A DNA stretch of 64,000 nt from Pandoraea captiosa (GTDB lineage: Bacteria; Pseudomonadota; Gammaproteobacteria; Burkholderiales; Burkholderiaceae), in NCBI RefSeq assembly GCF_902459775.1, contig NZ_CABPSQ010000001.1:62001-126000 (forward strand), read 5' to 3'. The position numbers and the translations under genes were made by a program. The notes beneath the pieces were generated by a model. The model was not told the DNA's origin and searched no databases. It was given only the letters and a program-made list of their open reading frames with translations. Of the stretch, positions 16,034 to 23,277 are shown in pieces. Position 1 is the first letter of the stretch, and each line of letters opens with the position of its first letter.

Positions 16034-17056
16034 TCAGCGCGTCCATCCCTGGAATTCGTTTGCCATCGCCTTCAGGGCCTGAGCTGCCGTATTCGCGGCG
16101 CGGGGCCAATCTTCCTCTGTCGCTGGCAATCGGGAAGCATTCCAATCAATCGGTTCGGCCGGTTCGGCCTGTGGTGTTGAATGCCATTGGGAATCGCCTC
16201 GTCCATGAGGCGATTCGACGTGGCATGCCGCCCCCAATCGCCACACTGGCACGCCGAGTCCTGCCGCCAGATCCGCGTGGGCGGCATCCAGCGCAATCAC
16301 CAGATCGAGATTGTCGATGAGCGACGCCTCGTCGGCCAGATCGTCGCAATCCGTTCTCCAGTCGATCCAGTCAACCGAATCCGGGGCCATGGCCTGAGCG
16401 CCGTCTGGTCCGCTTGCCGGTTTGCCGAGCGGTATCCACGAGACACCGGGCACGCGCAGCAGCGGGGCAAGCGTCACGAGGCTGGTGGCACGGCTCGTCA
16501 GCGCTGTCGATCCGACGTCGTCGAGCATGTCGAGCCCTGCCAGGCCGACGCAAAAACCGTGTTGCGCGGCGGCGGCGAGCCGATCGCGCCAATGTCGGGC
16601 GGAGGCCGTGTTCACGCGCAGGAACGGTCGTCCGGCATGCGCATGCGTGGCTTGCGGGCCCAGTGCTCGCGCCAGCGACCCGAGGGGGCATCGCAAATCC
16701 CAGTCCGACACGTCGCGCGGCATGCGCGAGAGGACGACCACGCGTTCCCCCATCGACCATTCGACCAGGCGGCGCGTGCTGGCGGGTCCGACGAAGCCGA
16801 CCTTGCCGAAACGGGCTGACGCGGTGTCCAGGTGACGGAGTTGGCTCACGAGATCGTTGTCGTCGCCGCTGCCCAGGATCAGAAGATGCTGATGAAACGT
16901 GTCGCCGCCGCCGCTCCAGTCAGGTAGCGGGCAGTCCGGGTAAGGGCTGAGGGCCGCGTCGACCTGAGCCCATGCGTGAGCAATGGCGTTGGCTGCGACG
17001 GCGTCGCTGCGGGCAGACGAAATAGACGGCACGGCGCGCTGCAAAGGCTTCGTCAT
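16034..17056 (-). CDS. Glycosyltransferase-like protein (GT9-type C-domain, divergent)
   Basis: A 340-residue protein. Its last third resembles the C-terminal half of heptosyltransferase-like and TPR-linked glycosyltransferases: WIPLGKP, the DDLADEASLIDNLDLVIALD region, then AAHADLAAGLGVPVW, where the family usually has DTAVAHLAGALGKPVW. The Asp is kept as LDAAHAD but the pattern is degraded. The N-terminal half (HQHLLILGSGDDNDLVSQL) has no clear family. The start at 17056 has an AGGA upstream. No cell-surface polysaccharide genes adjoin. Catalytic activity is uncertain. Confidence 0.55.
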   Translation of the reverse strand: MTKPLQRAVPSISSARSDAVAANAIAHAWAQVDAALSPYPDCPLPDWSGGGDTFHQHLLILGSGDDNDLVSQLRHLDTASARFGKVGFVGPASTRRLVEWSMGERVVVLSRMPRDVSDWDLRCPLGSLARALGPQATHAHAGRPFLRVNTASARHWRDRLAAAAQHGFCVGLAGLDMLDDVGSTALTSRATSLVTLAPLLRVPGVSWIPLGKPASGPDGAQAMAPDSVDWIDWRTDCDDLADEASLIDNLDLVIALDAAHADLAAGLGVPVWRLGAACHVESPHGRGDSQWHSTPQAEPAEPIDWNASRLPATEEDWPRAANTAAQALKAMANEFQGWTR

Positions 17057-17405
17057 ACGAATCCTGGCGTCGGGAAGAAATGGGCAATGGTGGGATCGCG
17101 GCGCGCAACGGCTGGCGCGGCGAATCAAGGCCTAGGAAAACCTGAGGCGTGCAGGGGGGAGGCACGTCGAGATGATAGAGGAGCCGGGACGCGAGGACGG
17201 GGTGGTGCCTTTGCCGGCGAGGCGGATTCGTTTGCTCGGCGGCAAAATATTTGACGCGCGATGTGCGATGCGCGCAGACGGGGCGGGTGGCCGGAGGGGG
17301 CGCCACTCGATTCCCCGCCTCGAACCGTGGCCGGGCCCGGATTCGAGGCGGGGGGGCGGTGCGTTTGCCGAAACGGCTGCGGAAACGACCGTCGGTGATA
17401 GTGAC
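17057..17405. other. 349-bp gap between two minus-strand genes
   Basis: GC-rich, with no credible gene, clear terminator or promoter found. It contains the upstream region of the glycosyltransferase-like gene. Long plus-strand frames running into 18356 are antisense shadows of the CsgG-like gene. Confidence 0.5.
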
Positions 17406-18272
17406 TTACTTCTTCTTGCGGGTCGTCTTTTTGGCGGGCGCCGGTGCGTCGTCGTCCTGAACGGCGAGTTGGCCACCGGTGCCGAGGCCGCCGGCAACGG
17501 TTTGCTGCTTGTAGTTCTTCACGGCGCGCACGACGTTGTTATACGAGTCGGTGAACGCGGCCACGATGACCTTGCCTTCGGCGGTATTCGAGTAGCCGCC
17601 GAGCGAGCCGCCGGCCGAGCTGCCCACGATGCGGCCGAGCGCGCCGAAGTCCATTGCCGTGGCACTGCCTTCGGCGGCGGCGATCTGCACGCTGGAGCGG
17701 TTATCGATGACCGTCAGCAGGGTGCTGGCCTCTTTCGAGTTCATGCTGCCTGCGAGTGCGCCGATGGCTGTGCCGATACCACCGGGCAGAAGGCCGGCAA
17801 GGCTGGCGCCGGCGCCGCCTGCGTTGTTGTTCGTGAAGGTGATCGACGGGCTGATGGCGTAATCGGCGGACACCATCTTGCCCTTGCCGAAATTCGACTT
17901 GGCGCGCAGTTCGCCGGACTCCTGCAGGGCGCGTTCGCCCATGATGGTGTTCATGCCGCGGCCGCGGTCGACCACGACGAAGCAATTGGATTGCTGAACG
18001 AGCAGCTTGAGGACCGGGACGGTCGAGCCGAGCTTGTATTGGCCGGTGAGCACGCCGTACCAGGGGGCGGTCGTGTCTTCGATCACGGCGATCGTACCGA
18101 GCGGGCGGTCGCACTTTTCGAGCGACGCATTCGCGTTTTCCGAGTTTGCGCCGCTGGCCGAACCGGTGGCTGCCGTCTTGGCGCTGCTGCTCCCCTGATT
18201 CATGGTCGAGCAACCGGCCATGATGCCGGCTGCAAGCAGCAGTCCGGAGATTTTTACGAGATGGTGTGCCAT
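17406..18272 (-). CDS. CsgG/HfaB-like outer-membrane lipoprotein
   Basis: A 288-residue lipoprotein: signal peptide with lipobox LAAGIMAGC (lipidated Cys21), a low-complexity Ser/Ala/Asn linker (residues 25-50), then a CsgG-like fold with TIAVIEDTT, LLVQQSNCFVVVDRGRGM and YAISPSITFTNNNAG. A Gly-rich segment, SLAGLLPGGIGTAIGAL, could be membrane-active. The C-terminus is unusual: APAPAKKTTRKKK. CsgG forms the curli secretion pore, but no curli genes adjoin, so this is a stand-alone relative of unknown cargo or role. TAGGAA precedes the ATG. Confidence 0.75.
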   Translation of the reverse strand: MAHHLVKISGLLLAAGIMAGCSTMNQGSSSAKTAATGSASGANSENANASLEKCDRPLGTIAVIEDTTAPWYGVLTGQYKLGSTVPVLKLLVQQSNCFVVVDRGRGMNTIMGERALQESGELRAKSNFGKGKMVSADYAISPSITFTNNNAGGAGASLAGLLPGGIGTAIGALAGSMNSKEASTLLTVIDNRSSVQIAAAEGSATAMDFGALGRIVGSSAGGSLGGYSNTAEGKVIVAAFTDSYNNVVRAVKNYKQQTVAGGLGTGGQLAVQDDDAPAPAKKTTRKKK

Positions 18273-18743
18273 TTTCCTAGTTCTTTAGAATGTTGTTCTG
18301 GAAATTGGCGGCGCTGCCGCAGCCCGCTTCTGAGCGGGTTGCAGCCGAGTCGGTGACGCCGCCTAACGCCAGGAGTCCAAAAAAGCAGGACTAAGAATCA
18401 AATTACGATAGGACTCCTATGCTGAAATGCTCCGTAAGAACATTCCGCGCCGCATGCTAGCACGTGCGTAAATTGCGGATACCCTATCAAATTTAGTGGG
18501 GATTACGAACGGATTAGGTGGGTTCTTTGTTTGGTCTTAGGTAAAGACTAGGGGAAAACCATGATCTTGCGGTTTGGCCATGTCGCTGAGACCGATGCGT
18601 TATGCGTATCTGGCGGTGATCGTTTGATGGCGGGGAGATGGGCGGTAGCGCGGTGGAAAACAAAAAGCCCCGTCGGCGTTGGCTGAACGGGGCTTTTGAT
18701 GTTTGACGGCGTTCAAGGAGTACGCCTGAGGACGCGATGGACT
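18273..18743. other. 471-bp region upstream of the CsgG-like gene
   Basis: It contains the CsgG-like promoter region with an 8-bp inverted repeat AGGAGTCC (18371-18378) / GGACTCCT (18411-18418) spaced by 32 bp, and the tRNA-Arg terminator (18662-18697). No credible reading frame was seen. The stretch 18470-18560 is relatively A/T-rich. Confidence 0.55.
18662..18697 (-). terminator. Rho-independent terminator of tRNA-Arg
   Basis: AAAAGCCCCGT / ACGGGGCTTTT, 11-bp stem with a 13-base loop. On the minus strand it ends in a T run, 46 bp beyond the tRNA 3' end. Confidence 0.85.
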
Positions 18744-18819
18744 TGGTCCCCCCGACAGGAATCGAACCTGTATCTAGCGCTTAGGAGGCACTCGTTCTAT
18801 CCATTGAACTACAGGGAGA
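18744..18819 (-). tRNA. tRNA-Arg (anticodon CCU)
   Basis: A 76-base cloverleaf on the minus strand. The acceptor stem is TCTCCCT/GGGGGGA with two G-U pairs, the anticodon stem AGTGC/GCGCT encloses loop CTCCTAA (anticodon CCT), the T arm is CAGGT-TCGATTC-CTGTC-like, and CCA is encoded at 18744-18746. It reads AGG codons. A -10-like TAGAAT lies at 18826-18831 on the minus strand. Confidence 0.93.
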
Positions 18820-19356
18820 GACTGGATTCTATCCAGTAGCGCGATGTCCTTTGAAATCAAGGGCATCGCCTTATTCCACGGGGCTTTCCGGGATGTTGTG
18901 ATACCCCTAACGTATCACTCCGGATCGTTCCGCTAGCCGCCATTTCGCGTCGCCGCTGCTCCGTTATCTACCGGACGGTGACGCGCTCCGGCACGAAGCG
19001 TCGTTCCGGGCTCGCGAGCGCAAGAGTATAGCAAAAACTGCTCCCGTGACGACGCGTGTGCCGCATGCAGATAGGAAATCGGGCGGCTTGCCCTCGCTCC
19101 GCGGCATTCCTGCGCATGCATGCGTGACGAAGACCTTTCGCAACGCGTCCCCGCCACCATCCCACGCAAAATCTGCAACGCGGTGCAAATTCCGCATCTC
19201 CCGGCTGCTTGCGCTGCCTGCGCAGTCGCTTCCGGGCGATGGCATACAACCTGCATGCCTCCGATTGGGAGGCGGGCCAATGCAGGTCCGTACCGGGTTC
19301 GCATGAATCCAGCGCGTCCCACGCATCCCACCCATTGATCCTTAGGAGGTTCCACC
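18820..19356. other. 537-bp gap between tRNA-Arg and CBS gene
   Basis: No credible gene. Minus-strand frames of about 140 codons here have shadow-like composition. The only clear signal is the strong TTAGGAGGTTCC ribosome site (19341-19353) of the CBS gene. The promoter of the CBS operon must lie here but I could not place it. Confidence 0.5.
18826..18831 (-). promoter_or_regulatory. -10-like box TAGAAT for tRNA-Arg
   Basis: TAGAAT on the minus strand, 7 bases before the tRNA 5' end. It is embedded in a small dyad CTGGAT-TCT-ATCCAG. The -35 is unclear. Confidence 0.35.
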
Positions 19357-19827
19357 ATGCAGCAACACGCATCGCATCATTCCCACGCGCCATCGAATCA
19401 GCGCCTGCGTGACGTCATGACACGCGACCCTGCCTTCGTGCGCAACGGTGACACGATTCAACACGCGGCCAAATTGATGGCGGACCTGAACGTCGGTGCG
19501 CTCCCCGTCTGTGAAAACGGTCATCTCGAAGGCATGATCACCGACCGGGACATCTCGGTACGCTGCGTTGCCGCCGGCAAGGGTCCCGACTCGAAAGTCG
19601 GCGACGCCATGTCGGAAGGCGCCCACTGGTGCAGCGAAGACGACTCCGTAGAGGACGCCTGCGACACCATGTGCAGCGAGCAAATTCGCCGCTTGCCTGT
19701 CGTCGACGACGAAAAGAAACTCGTCGGCATGGTCTCGATGGGCGATATCGCCACGAAGGCCGCTGACGACGCCACGTGCGGCAAGATGGTGAGCGAGGTG
19801 TCCACGCCCTCGGAACCGAATCGATGA
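19357..19827 (+). CDS. CBS-pair domain protein
   Basis: A 156-residue stand-alone Bateman module: CBS 1 at about residues 18-70 (LRDVMTRDPAFVRNGDTIQH, ITDRDISVR) and CBS 2 at about 82-140 (VGDAMSEGAHWCSEDDSVED, GMVSMGDIA). Each has the typical adenosyl-nucleotide contact Asp (TDRD, SMGD). Such proteins sense ATP/AMP or similar ligands and usually act on a partner. A His-rich N-terminus (QQHASHHSH) may bind metal. The ribosome site AGGAGG is near perfect. It leads a compact same-strand run with the zinc-ribbon, BON and membrane-protein genes. Confidence 0.9.
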   Translation: MQQHASHHSHAPSNQRLRDVMTRDPAFVRNGDTIQHAAKLMADLNVGALPVCENGHLEGMITDRDISVRCVAAGKGPDSKVGDAMSEGAHWCSEDDSVEDACDTMCSEQIRRLPVVDDEKKLVGMVSMGDIATKAADDATCGKMVSEVSTPSEPNR

Positions 19828-19840
19828 GCGGAGCGCAACC

Positions 19841-19993
19841 ATGTCCGCCACCGCCGGTGAACGCGCCGAAAAGTCAGGGGATTTCCGATGTGCCCGTTGC
19901 CATCGCACCACGCATGTGACCAAAGGACACGTCATACCCAAATGCCCGCATTGCGGTAACGCCGAGTTCGACTCGCGGCGTAACGAGCCATAG
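19841..19993 (+). CDS. 50-residue zinc-ribbon protein
   Basis: ATG at 19841, TAG at 19991. The sequence has Cys17-x2-Cys20 (FRCARC) and Cys35-x2-Cys38 (PKCPHCGN) separated by 14 residues, a classic zinc ribbon, with basic residues and His between the knuckles. It lies 13 bp after the CBS gene and 23 bp before the BON gene, with a GGAG ribosome site. It is too short for a 60-residue cutoff and easily missed. The role is unknown; a nucleic-acid or protein-binding adaptor is the usual guess for such ribbons. Confidence 0.8.
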   Translation: MSATAGERAEKSGDFRCARCHRTTHVTKGHVIPKCPHCGNAEFDSRRNEP

Positions 19994-20016
19994 CAGGCCC
20001 GACACGACAGACACCC

Positions 20017-20385
20017 ATGACCAACCCCAAAAAGAAGGGCTATCTCCTTCAGGACGAACCCGCCGACCCGCCGAACACGACAGCGTCCGATAGCCAGGGG
20101 CCGACGCCCATGCCCCACTCGTCATCGCAGGAAAGCGACGCAGACATTGGCCCCGGCGGGCAGGGCAGCCCCGTCGCCGGACGCCTGCAAAGCAAGGTCG
20201 GTGAAACGCTGCGCGACCCGACGGACGGCCGTTATGCGTTCGTGACATTCACCATCGACGACGACGGCATCGTCACGCTCGACGGATGGGTCATGCATCC
20301 CGACATTCGTGACGGACTCGTCGACAAATTGCGTGCAATTCATGGCGTGACGGACGTGGTTTGCCGATTGCGTATCGACGATTGA
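20017..20385 (+). CDS. BON-domain protein
   Basis: A 122-residue protein. The first 55 residues are a polar, disordered-looking stretch rich in Pro, Ser and Asp with no signal peptide. Residues about 58-120 form a BON domain (VTFTIDDDGIVTLDGWV, LRAIHGVTDVVCRLRI). BON domains bind phospholipids or small ligands and are common in osmotic stress proteins such as OsmY and Kbp/YgaU. Lack of a signal peptide suggests a cytoplasmic, Kbp-like role. It is the third gene of the CBS operon. Its TGA overlaps the first unit of an 11-bp repeat. Confidence 0.85.
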   Translation: MTNPKKKGYLLQDEPADPPNTTASDSQGPTPMPHSSSQESDADIGPGGQGSPVAGRLQSKVGETLRDPTDGRYAFVTFTIDDDGIVTLDGWVMHPDIRDGLVDKLRAIHGVTDVVCRLRIDD

Positions 20386-20426
20386 TCGACGGTTGATCGA
20401 TGGCTGATCGGCAACTGATCGATGGT
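20383..20426. repeat. Tandem repeat, 4 x 11 bp
   Basis: TGATCGACGGT, TGATCGATGGC, TGATCGGCAAC, TGATCGATGGT in direct succession, starting at the BON stop codon and ending 60 bp before the next start. The core TGATCG is constant, at roughly one helical turn. Confidence 0.8.
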
Positions 20427-20485
20427 CGAGAGGCGGTCGTCGGACGATTGACCGCCGGATGACGCAAGAGATGGCGGAGGACGTA

Positions 20486-21070
20486 ATGGGAGTCGCCGAT
20501 TTCATCGACATGTATATCCGCTACGGGATCATTCCCGTATGGCTCGTGGCGGGGTTCGCCGACTGGCTCTGCCACCGGCGCACGCACATCGAAGCCAACG
20601 CGGGTACCAAAGAGTCGGTCATGCACATCGCCCAGATGTTGGAAGTCGGCGTTCCGCTGATGGTCGCGCTGATCTTCGAGATCAATTTGAGCGTCATTCT
20701 GATCATGGTCGCCGGGTTGGTCCTTCACGAGGCTACCGCCTTGTGGGACGTGAGCTACGCGCGCCAACGGCGCGAAATCACCGCCGTCGAGCAGCACATC
20801 CACAGTTTTCTGGAGTTGCTTCCCATTTGCGCGGTAACGCTGATCATCGGGGCGAACCTGGAGCCGATACGAAACGCCATTCTCGGCCACGGGCCGCGGC
20901 ATTTCGCGCTGACGACCAGCCACGTCCCGTTGGCCTACATCGGGGCGGTGGTCGTCGCTGCAGTGCTGTTCGCCGCGTTGCCGTATGCCGAAGAGTTGAT
21001 GCGCTGCGTGCGCTACCGAAATGACTCACGCGCGCGCAGCGACGCACAACGTCTGCCACACGCGCCGTAA
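20486..21070 (+). CDS. Uncharacterised four-helix membrane protein with His motifs
   Basis: A 194-residue protein with about four membrane helices (residues 12-29, 53-80, 111-124, 147-166). Between and within the helices lie conserved-looking ligands: His30-x3-His34 plus Glu36, His47, Glu53, His81-Glu82, and His104-x-His106 with Glu110. The layout recalls membrane di-metal enzymes such as fatty-acid hydroxylases, but spacing does not match a family I know. GGAGGA precedes the ATG at 20486, preferred over 20459. It is the last gene of the CBS / zinc-ribbon / BON run. Function unknown. Confidence 0.75.
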   Translation: MGVADFIDMYIRYGIIPVWLVAGFADWLCHRRTHIEANAGTKESVMHIAQMLEVGVPLMVALIFEINLSVILIMVAGLVLHEATALWDVSYARQRREITAVEQHIHSFLELLPICAVTLIIGANLEPIRNAILGHGPRHFALTTSHVPLAYIGAVVVAAVLFAALPYAEELMRCVRYRNDSRARSDAQRLPHAP

Positions 21071-21093
21071 CCCCGACCTTCCTGCATCGATGA

Positions 21094-21113
21094 CCGGGGC
21101 GCGACGGCCCCGG
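21094..21113. terminator. Hairpin between convergent genes
   Basis: CCGGGGC-GCGACG-GCCCCGG, 7-bp GC stem, 24 bp after the membrane-protein stop. No T run. It is followed by a direct repeat of ATCAAACCGGC at 21122-21143. Confidence 0.45.
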
Positions 21114-21165
21114 CAATCGACATCAAACCGGCATCAAACCGGCATCACATTCCAGCACCAGTGAC

Positions 21166-21792
21166 TCAGTGGCGTTTTTGCACCATGCTGTCGCGGGCCT
21201 GTTCTGCTCGGGCGGCGCCGATGGCGGATTCGACGTGCTTTCGCTCCTCCGGCGGCGGCAGCACCGCCGGGAACCCCAACGTATCGATCCAAAGCTCTCT
21301 GGCCCATCCCATCGTGTGATAGAGGTGGTGGTCTTCCTGTGTCTCGACGGCGGACACCGCGTCTTGCAGCGCCTTGCTGAGTTCACCGGTGGACTTCTCC
21401 GCTACGGTGGCGAGCAGCTCCCAATTCTGATGGTCCTTGGTCTCCGCCAGCACCACGCACTCGGCCGCCGCAATTTCCGCGAGTGCTGGATCGCCGGCCT
21501 GGCCGGCCAATTCGATCGCCTTGACGAGCGACGCCCCATGGTGCGCAACGACCTCGCGCCCCGGTGTGCGGGCATCGGGATCGAGTCCTAACGCCGAAAA
21601 CACGTCGAGCAACACCTGCTGGTGATGTCTCGTCTGTTCAAGGTATTCGTTCCATTCTTTCTTGAGGTCTGTATTTTTTACACACTTCAAGGCCGCCTCG
21701 TAGACCTTTTCTCCACCCAGTTCAGTCTCGTACGCCTGAAACAAAAGCTCTTGAAGGCCGTGATCGTTGGGTTGCTTCTTGCTGGCTGCCAT
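21166..21792 (-). CDS. Ferritin-like di-iron-fold protein
   Basis: A 208-residue, mainly helical protein. Candidate metal ligands recur once per helix, in ferritin/rubrerythrin style: Glu24/Glu28, Glu52 and His56, Glu111/Glu117, Glu153 and His156. There is no signal peptide. Such proteins store iron or remove peroxide, but this subgroup is uncharacterised to my knowledge. GGAGAG lies before the ATG at 21792, and the frame start at 21846 is rejected. It is convergent with the membrane protein and divergent from an NRAMP-like transporter, which makes a metal-related role plausible. Confidence 0.75.
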   Translation of the reverse strand: MAASKKQPNDHGLQELLFQAYETELGGEKVYEAALKCVKNTDLKKEWNEYLEQTRHHQQVLLDVFSALGLDPDARTPGREVVAHHGASLVKAIELAGQAGDPALAEIAAAECVVLAETKDHQNWELLATVAEKSTGELSKALQDAVSAVETQEDHHLYHTMGWARELWIDTLGFPAVLPPPEERKHVESAIGAARAEQARDSMVQKRH

Positions 21793-21910
21793 ATTTCTCT
21801 CCTGCGGAGGTTGACGGGGGACTGCGTCAGGCATGAAGGAACGCAATTACCGTGCCGCCCTCGCTGGCCCGAAATTTGCTGGCAAGTCCCGGTAACCGGG
21901 AGAGGGCTCA

Positions 21911-23233
21911 ATGAAAACAACACGAATGAAAACAACGCAGGCGGCATCTGGAGAGACCACGACGACGCAACCCGACGAGCGTCCCCGCTCCCTGCTTCGC
22001 AGGCTTGGGCCGGGTCTGCTGACCGGCGTGGCGGACGACGATCCGAGCGGCATCGGCACTTACACGCAAGCCGGTTCGCAATTCGGCTATCACGTGCTGT
22101 GGTCGGCCGTCGTGACCGTGCCATTGATGGTGTGCATTCAGGTCGCGTCGGCGCACATCGGTCGAGGGGCGGGGCGCGGCATTCTCGCCGAGGTCAGAAG
22201 GCACTACTCGCGAAAAATCGCCACGACGATGGCGGTACTGATCATTCTCGCAAACGTCATCAACGTAGGAGCCGATCTGGCAGCCATGGGAGATGCGGCG
22301 TCGATACTCCTCGGCGGTGCGAACTACTGGTACGCCGTGCTCTTCGCGGCCATTACGCTCACGCTTCAGATACGTCTGAAATACGAGGCTTACGCACGAT
22401 ATCTGAAATGGCTGACACTGGCGCTGTTCGCGTACATCGCCAACCTCTTCGTGCTGCATACCGACTGGCCCACGGCCCTGCACGCGGTCGTCTGGCCGAC
22501 GATTACACCAACGAAGGAATATGCCACCACGCTCGTTGCGATTCTGGGCACGACCATCAGTCCGTATCTCTTCGTCTGGCAGTCCGCGCTGGAGGTCGAA
22601 GAAATCGAGGCGCGCGACAGCGAGCAGCCCATCAAGCAAGCCGCGAATCAGCGCAAGGCGCAGGAGACGCGAATCCTCGCCGACACGTGGATCGGCATGC
22701 TTACGTCCAACGTCGTGGCCCTGTGCATCATGATGACGGCCGCCGCTGCCTTTTTCGTACACGGTGTGCACAATGTCGAATCGACGAGTCAGGCCGCCAG
22801 CGCCCTGACACCCGTGGCGGGGAAAGCCGCGACGCTGTTGTTTTCGCTCGGGCTGATCGGCTGCGGCATGCTGGCCATTCCCTCGCTCACGGGCAGCGCG
22901 GCGTATGCGCTCACCGGGGCGCTCAAGCTGCCCAGCGGCATGAGCAAGACGCCACGCACGGCAGGCACGTTCTACGCCGTGATCGGGCTTTGTACGGTGC
23001 TGGGGGCGATCGTGTGTTTCAGTCCGATCAATCCGATCAAGGCGCTCTACTGGAGCGCGGTCATCAACGGTGTGGTGGCCGTGCCTTGCATGGTGATCGT
23101 CATGCTGCTGTCGTCGCGCGAGGCGGTCGTGGGCAAGATGACCAACTCGCGTGCCGTCTCGATTGGCGGATGGGTTGCGACCGCCCTGATGACCGTCTCG
23201 GTGGCCGTGATGGTCTACACCATGGTCGTTTGA
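21911..23233 (+). CDS. NRAMP-family divalent metal transporter, atypical
   Basis: A 440-residue protein with about 11 membrane helices and the SLC11 fold. The helix-1 motif is D44PSG (DDDPSGIGTYTQAG) instead of DPGN, and the helix-6 motif is TTISPYLFVWQ instead of the MPHxxYLHS type. The Asn and Met that coordinate transition metals in MntH are thus replaced by Gly and Ser. This group is usually annotated as a divalent metal transporter, but selectivity may differ (for example Mg or other hard ions). The start at 21911 has GGGAGAGG upstream. The polar Thr-rich N-terminus is about 30 residues. Confidence 0.85.
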   Translation: MKTTRMKTTQAASGETTTTQPDERPRSLLRRLGPGLLTGVADDDPSGIGTYTQAGSQFGYHVLWSAVVTVPLMVCIQVASAHIGRGAGRGILAEVRRHYSRKIATTMAVLIILANVINVGADLAAMGDAASILLGGANYWYAVLFAAITLTLQIRLKYEAYARYLKWLTLALFAYIANLFVLHTDWPTALHAVVWPTITPTKEYATTLVAILGTTISPYLFVWQSALEVEEIEARDSEQPIKQAANQRKAQETRILADTWIGMLTSNVVALCIMMTAAAAFFVHGVHNVESTSQAASALTPVAGKAATLLFSLGLIGCGMLAIPSLTGSAAYALTGALKLPSGMSKTPRTAGTFYAVIGLCTVLGAIVCFSPINPIKALYWSAVINGVVAVPCMVIVMLLSSREAVVGKMTNSRAVSIGGWVATALMTVSVAVMVYTMVV

Positions 23234-23277
23234 CGATGTCCATGGCGATGGTGATGGCGCCGGGGGGAGGGCGGTCG

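Noticed and set aside
17172-18356. 394-codon plus-strand frame
   Set aside because: Antisense shadow of the CsgG-like lipoprotein, which has a lipobox and ribosome site.
18744-18819. tRNA-Arg as integration site of a genomic island
   Set aside because: No integrase, no duplicated tRNA 3' end found nearby, and flanking genes look chromosomal.
18933-19358. Three overlapping minus-strand frames of about 140 codons before the CBS gene
   Set aside because: All three frames are open at once, a GC effect; none has a ribosome site or domain.
19841-19993. Zinc-ribbon frame as chance open frame
   Set aside because: Kept as a gene: four Cys in perfect C-x2-C spacing, ribosome site and tight operon position make chance unlikely.
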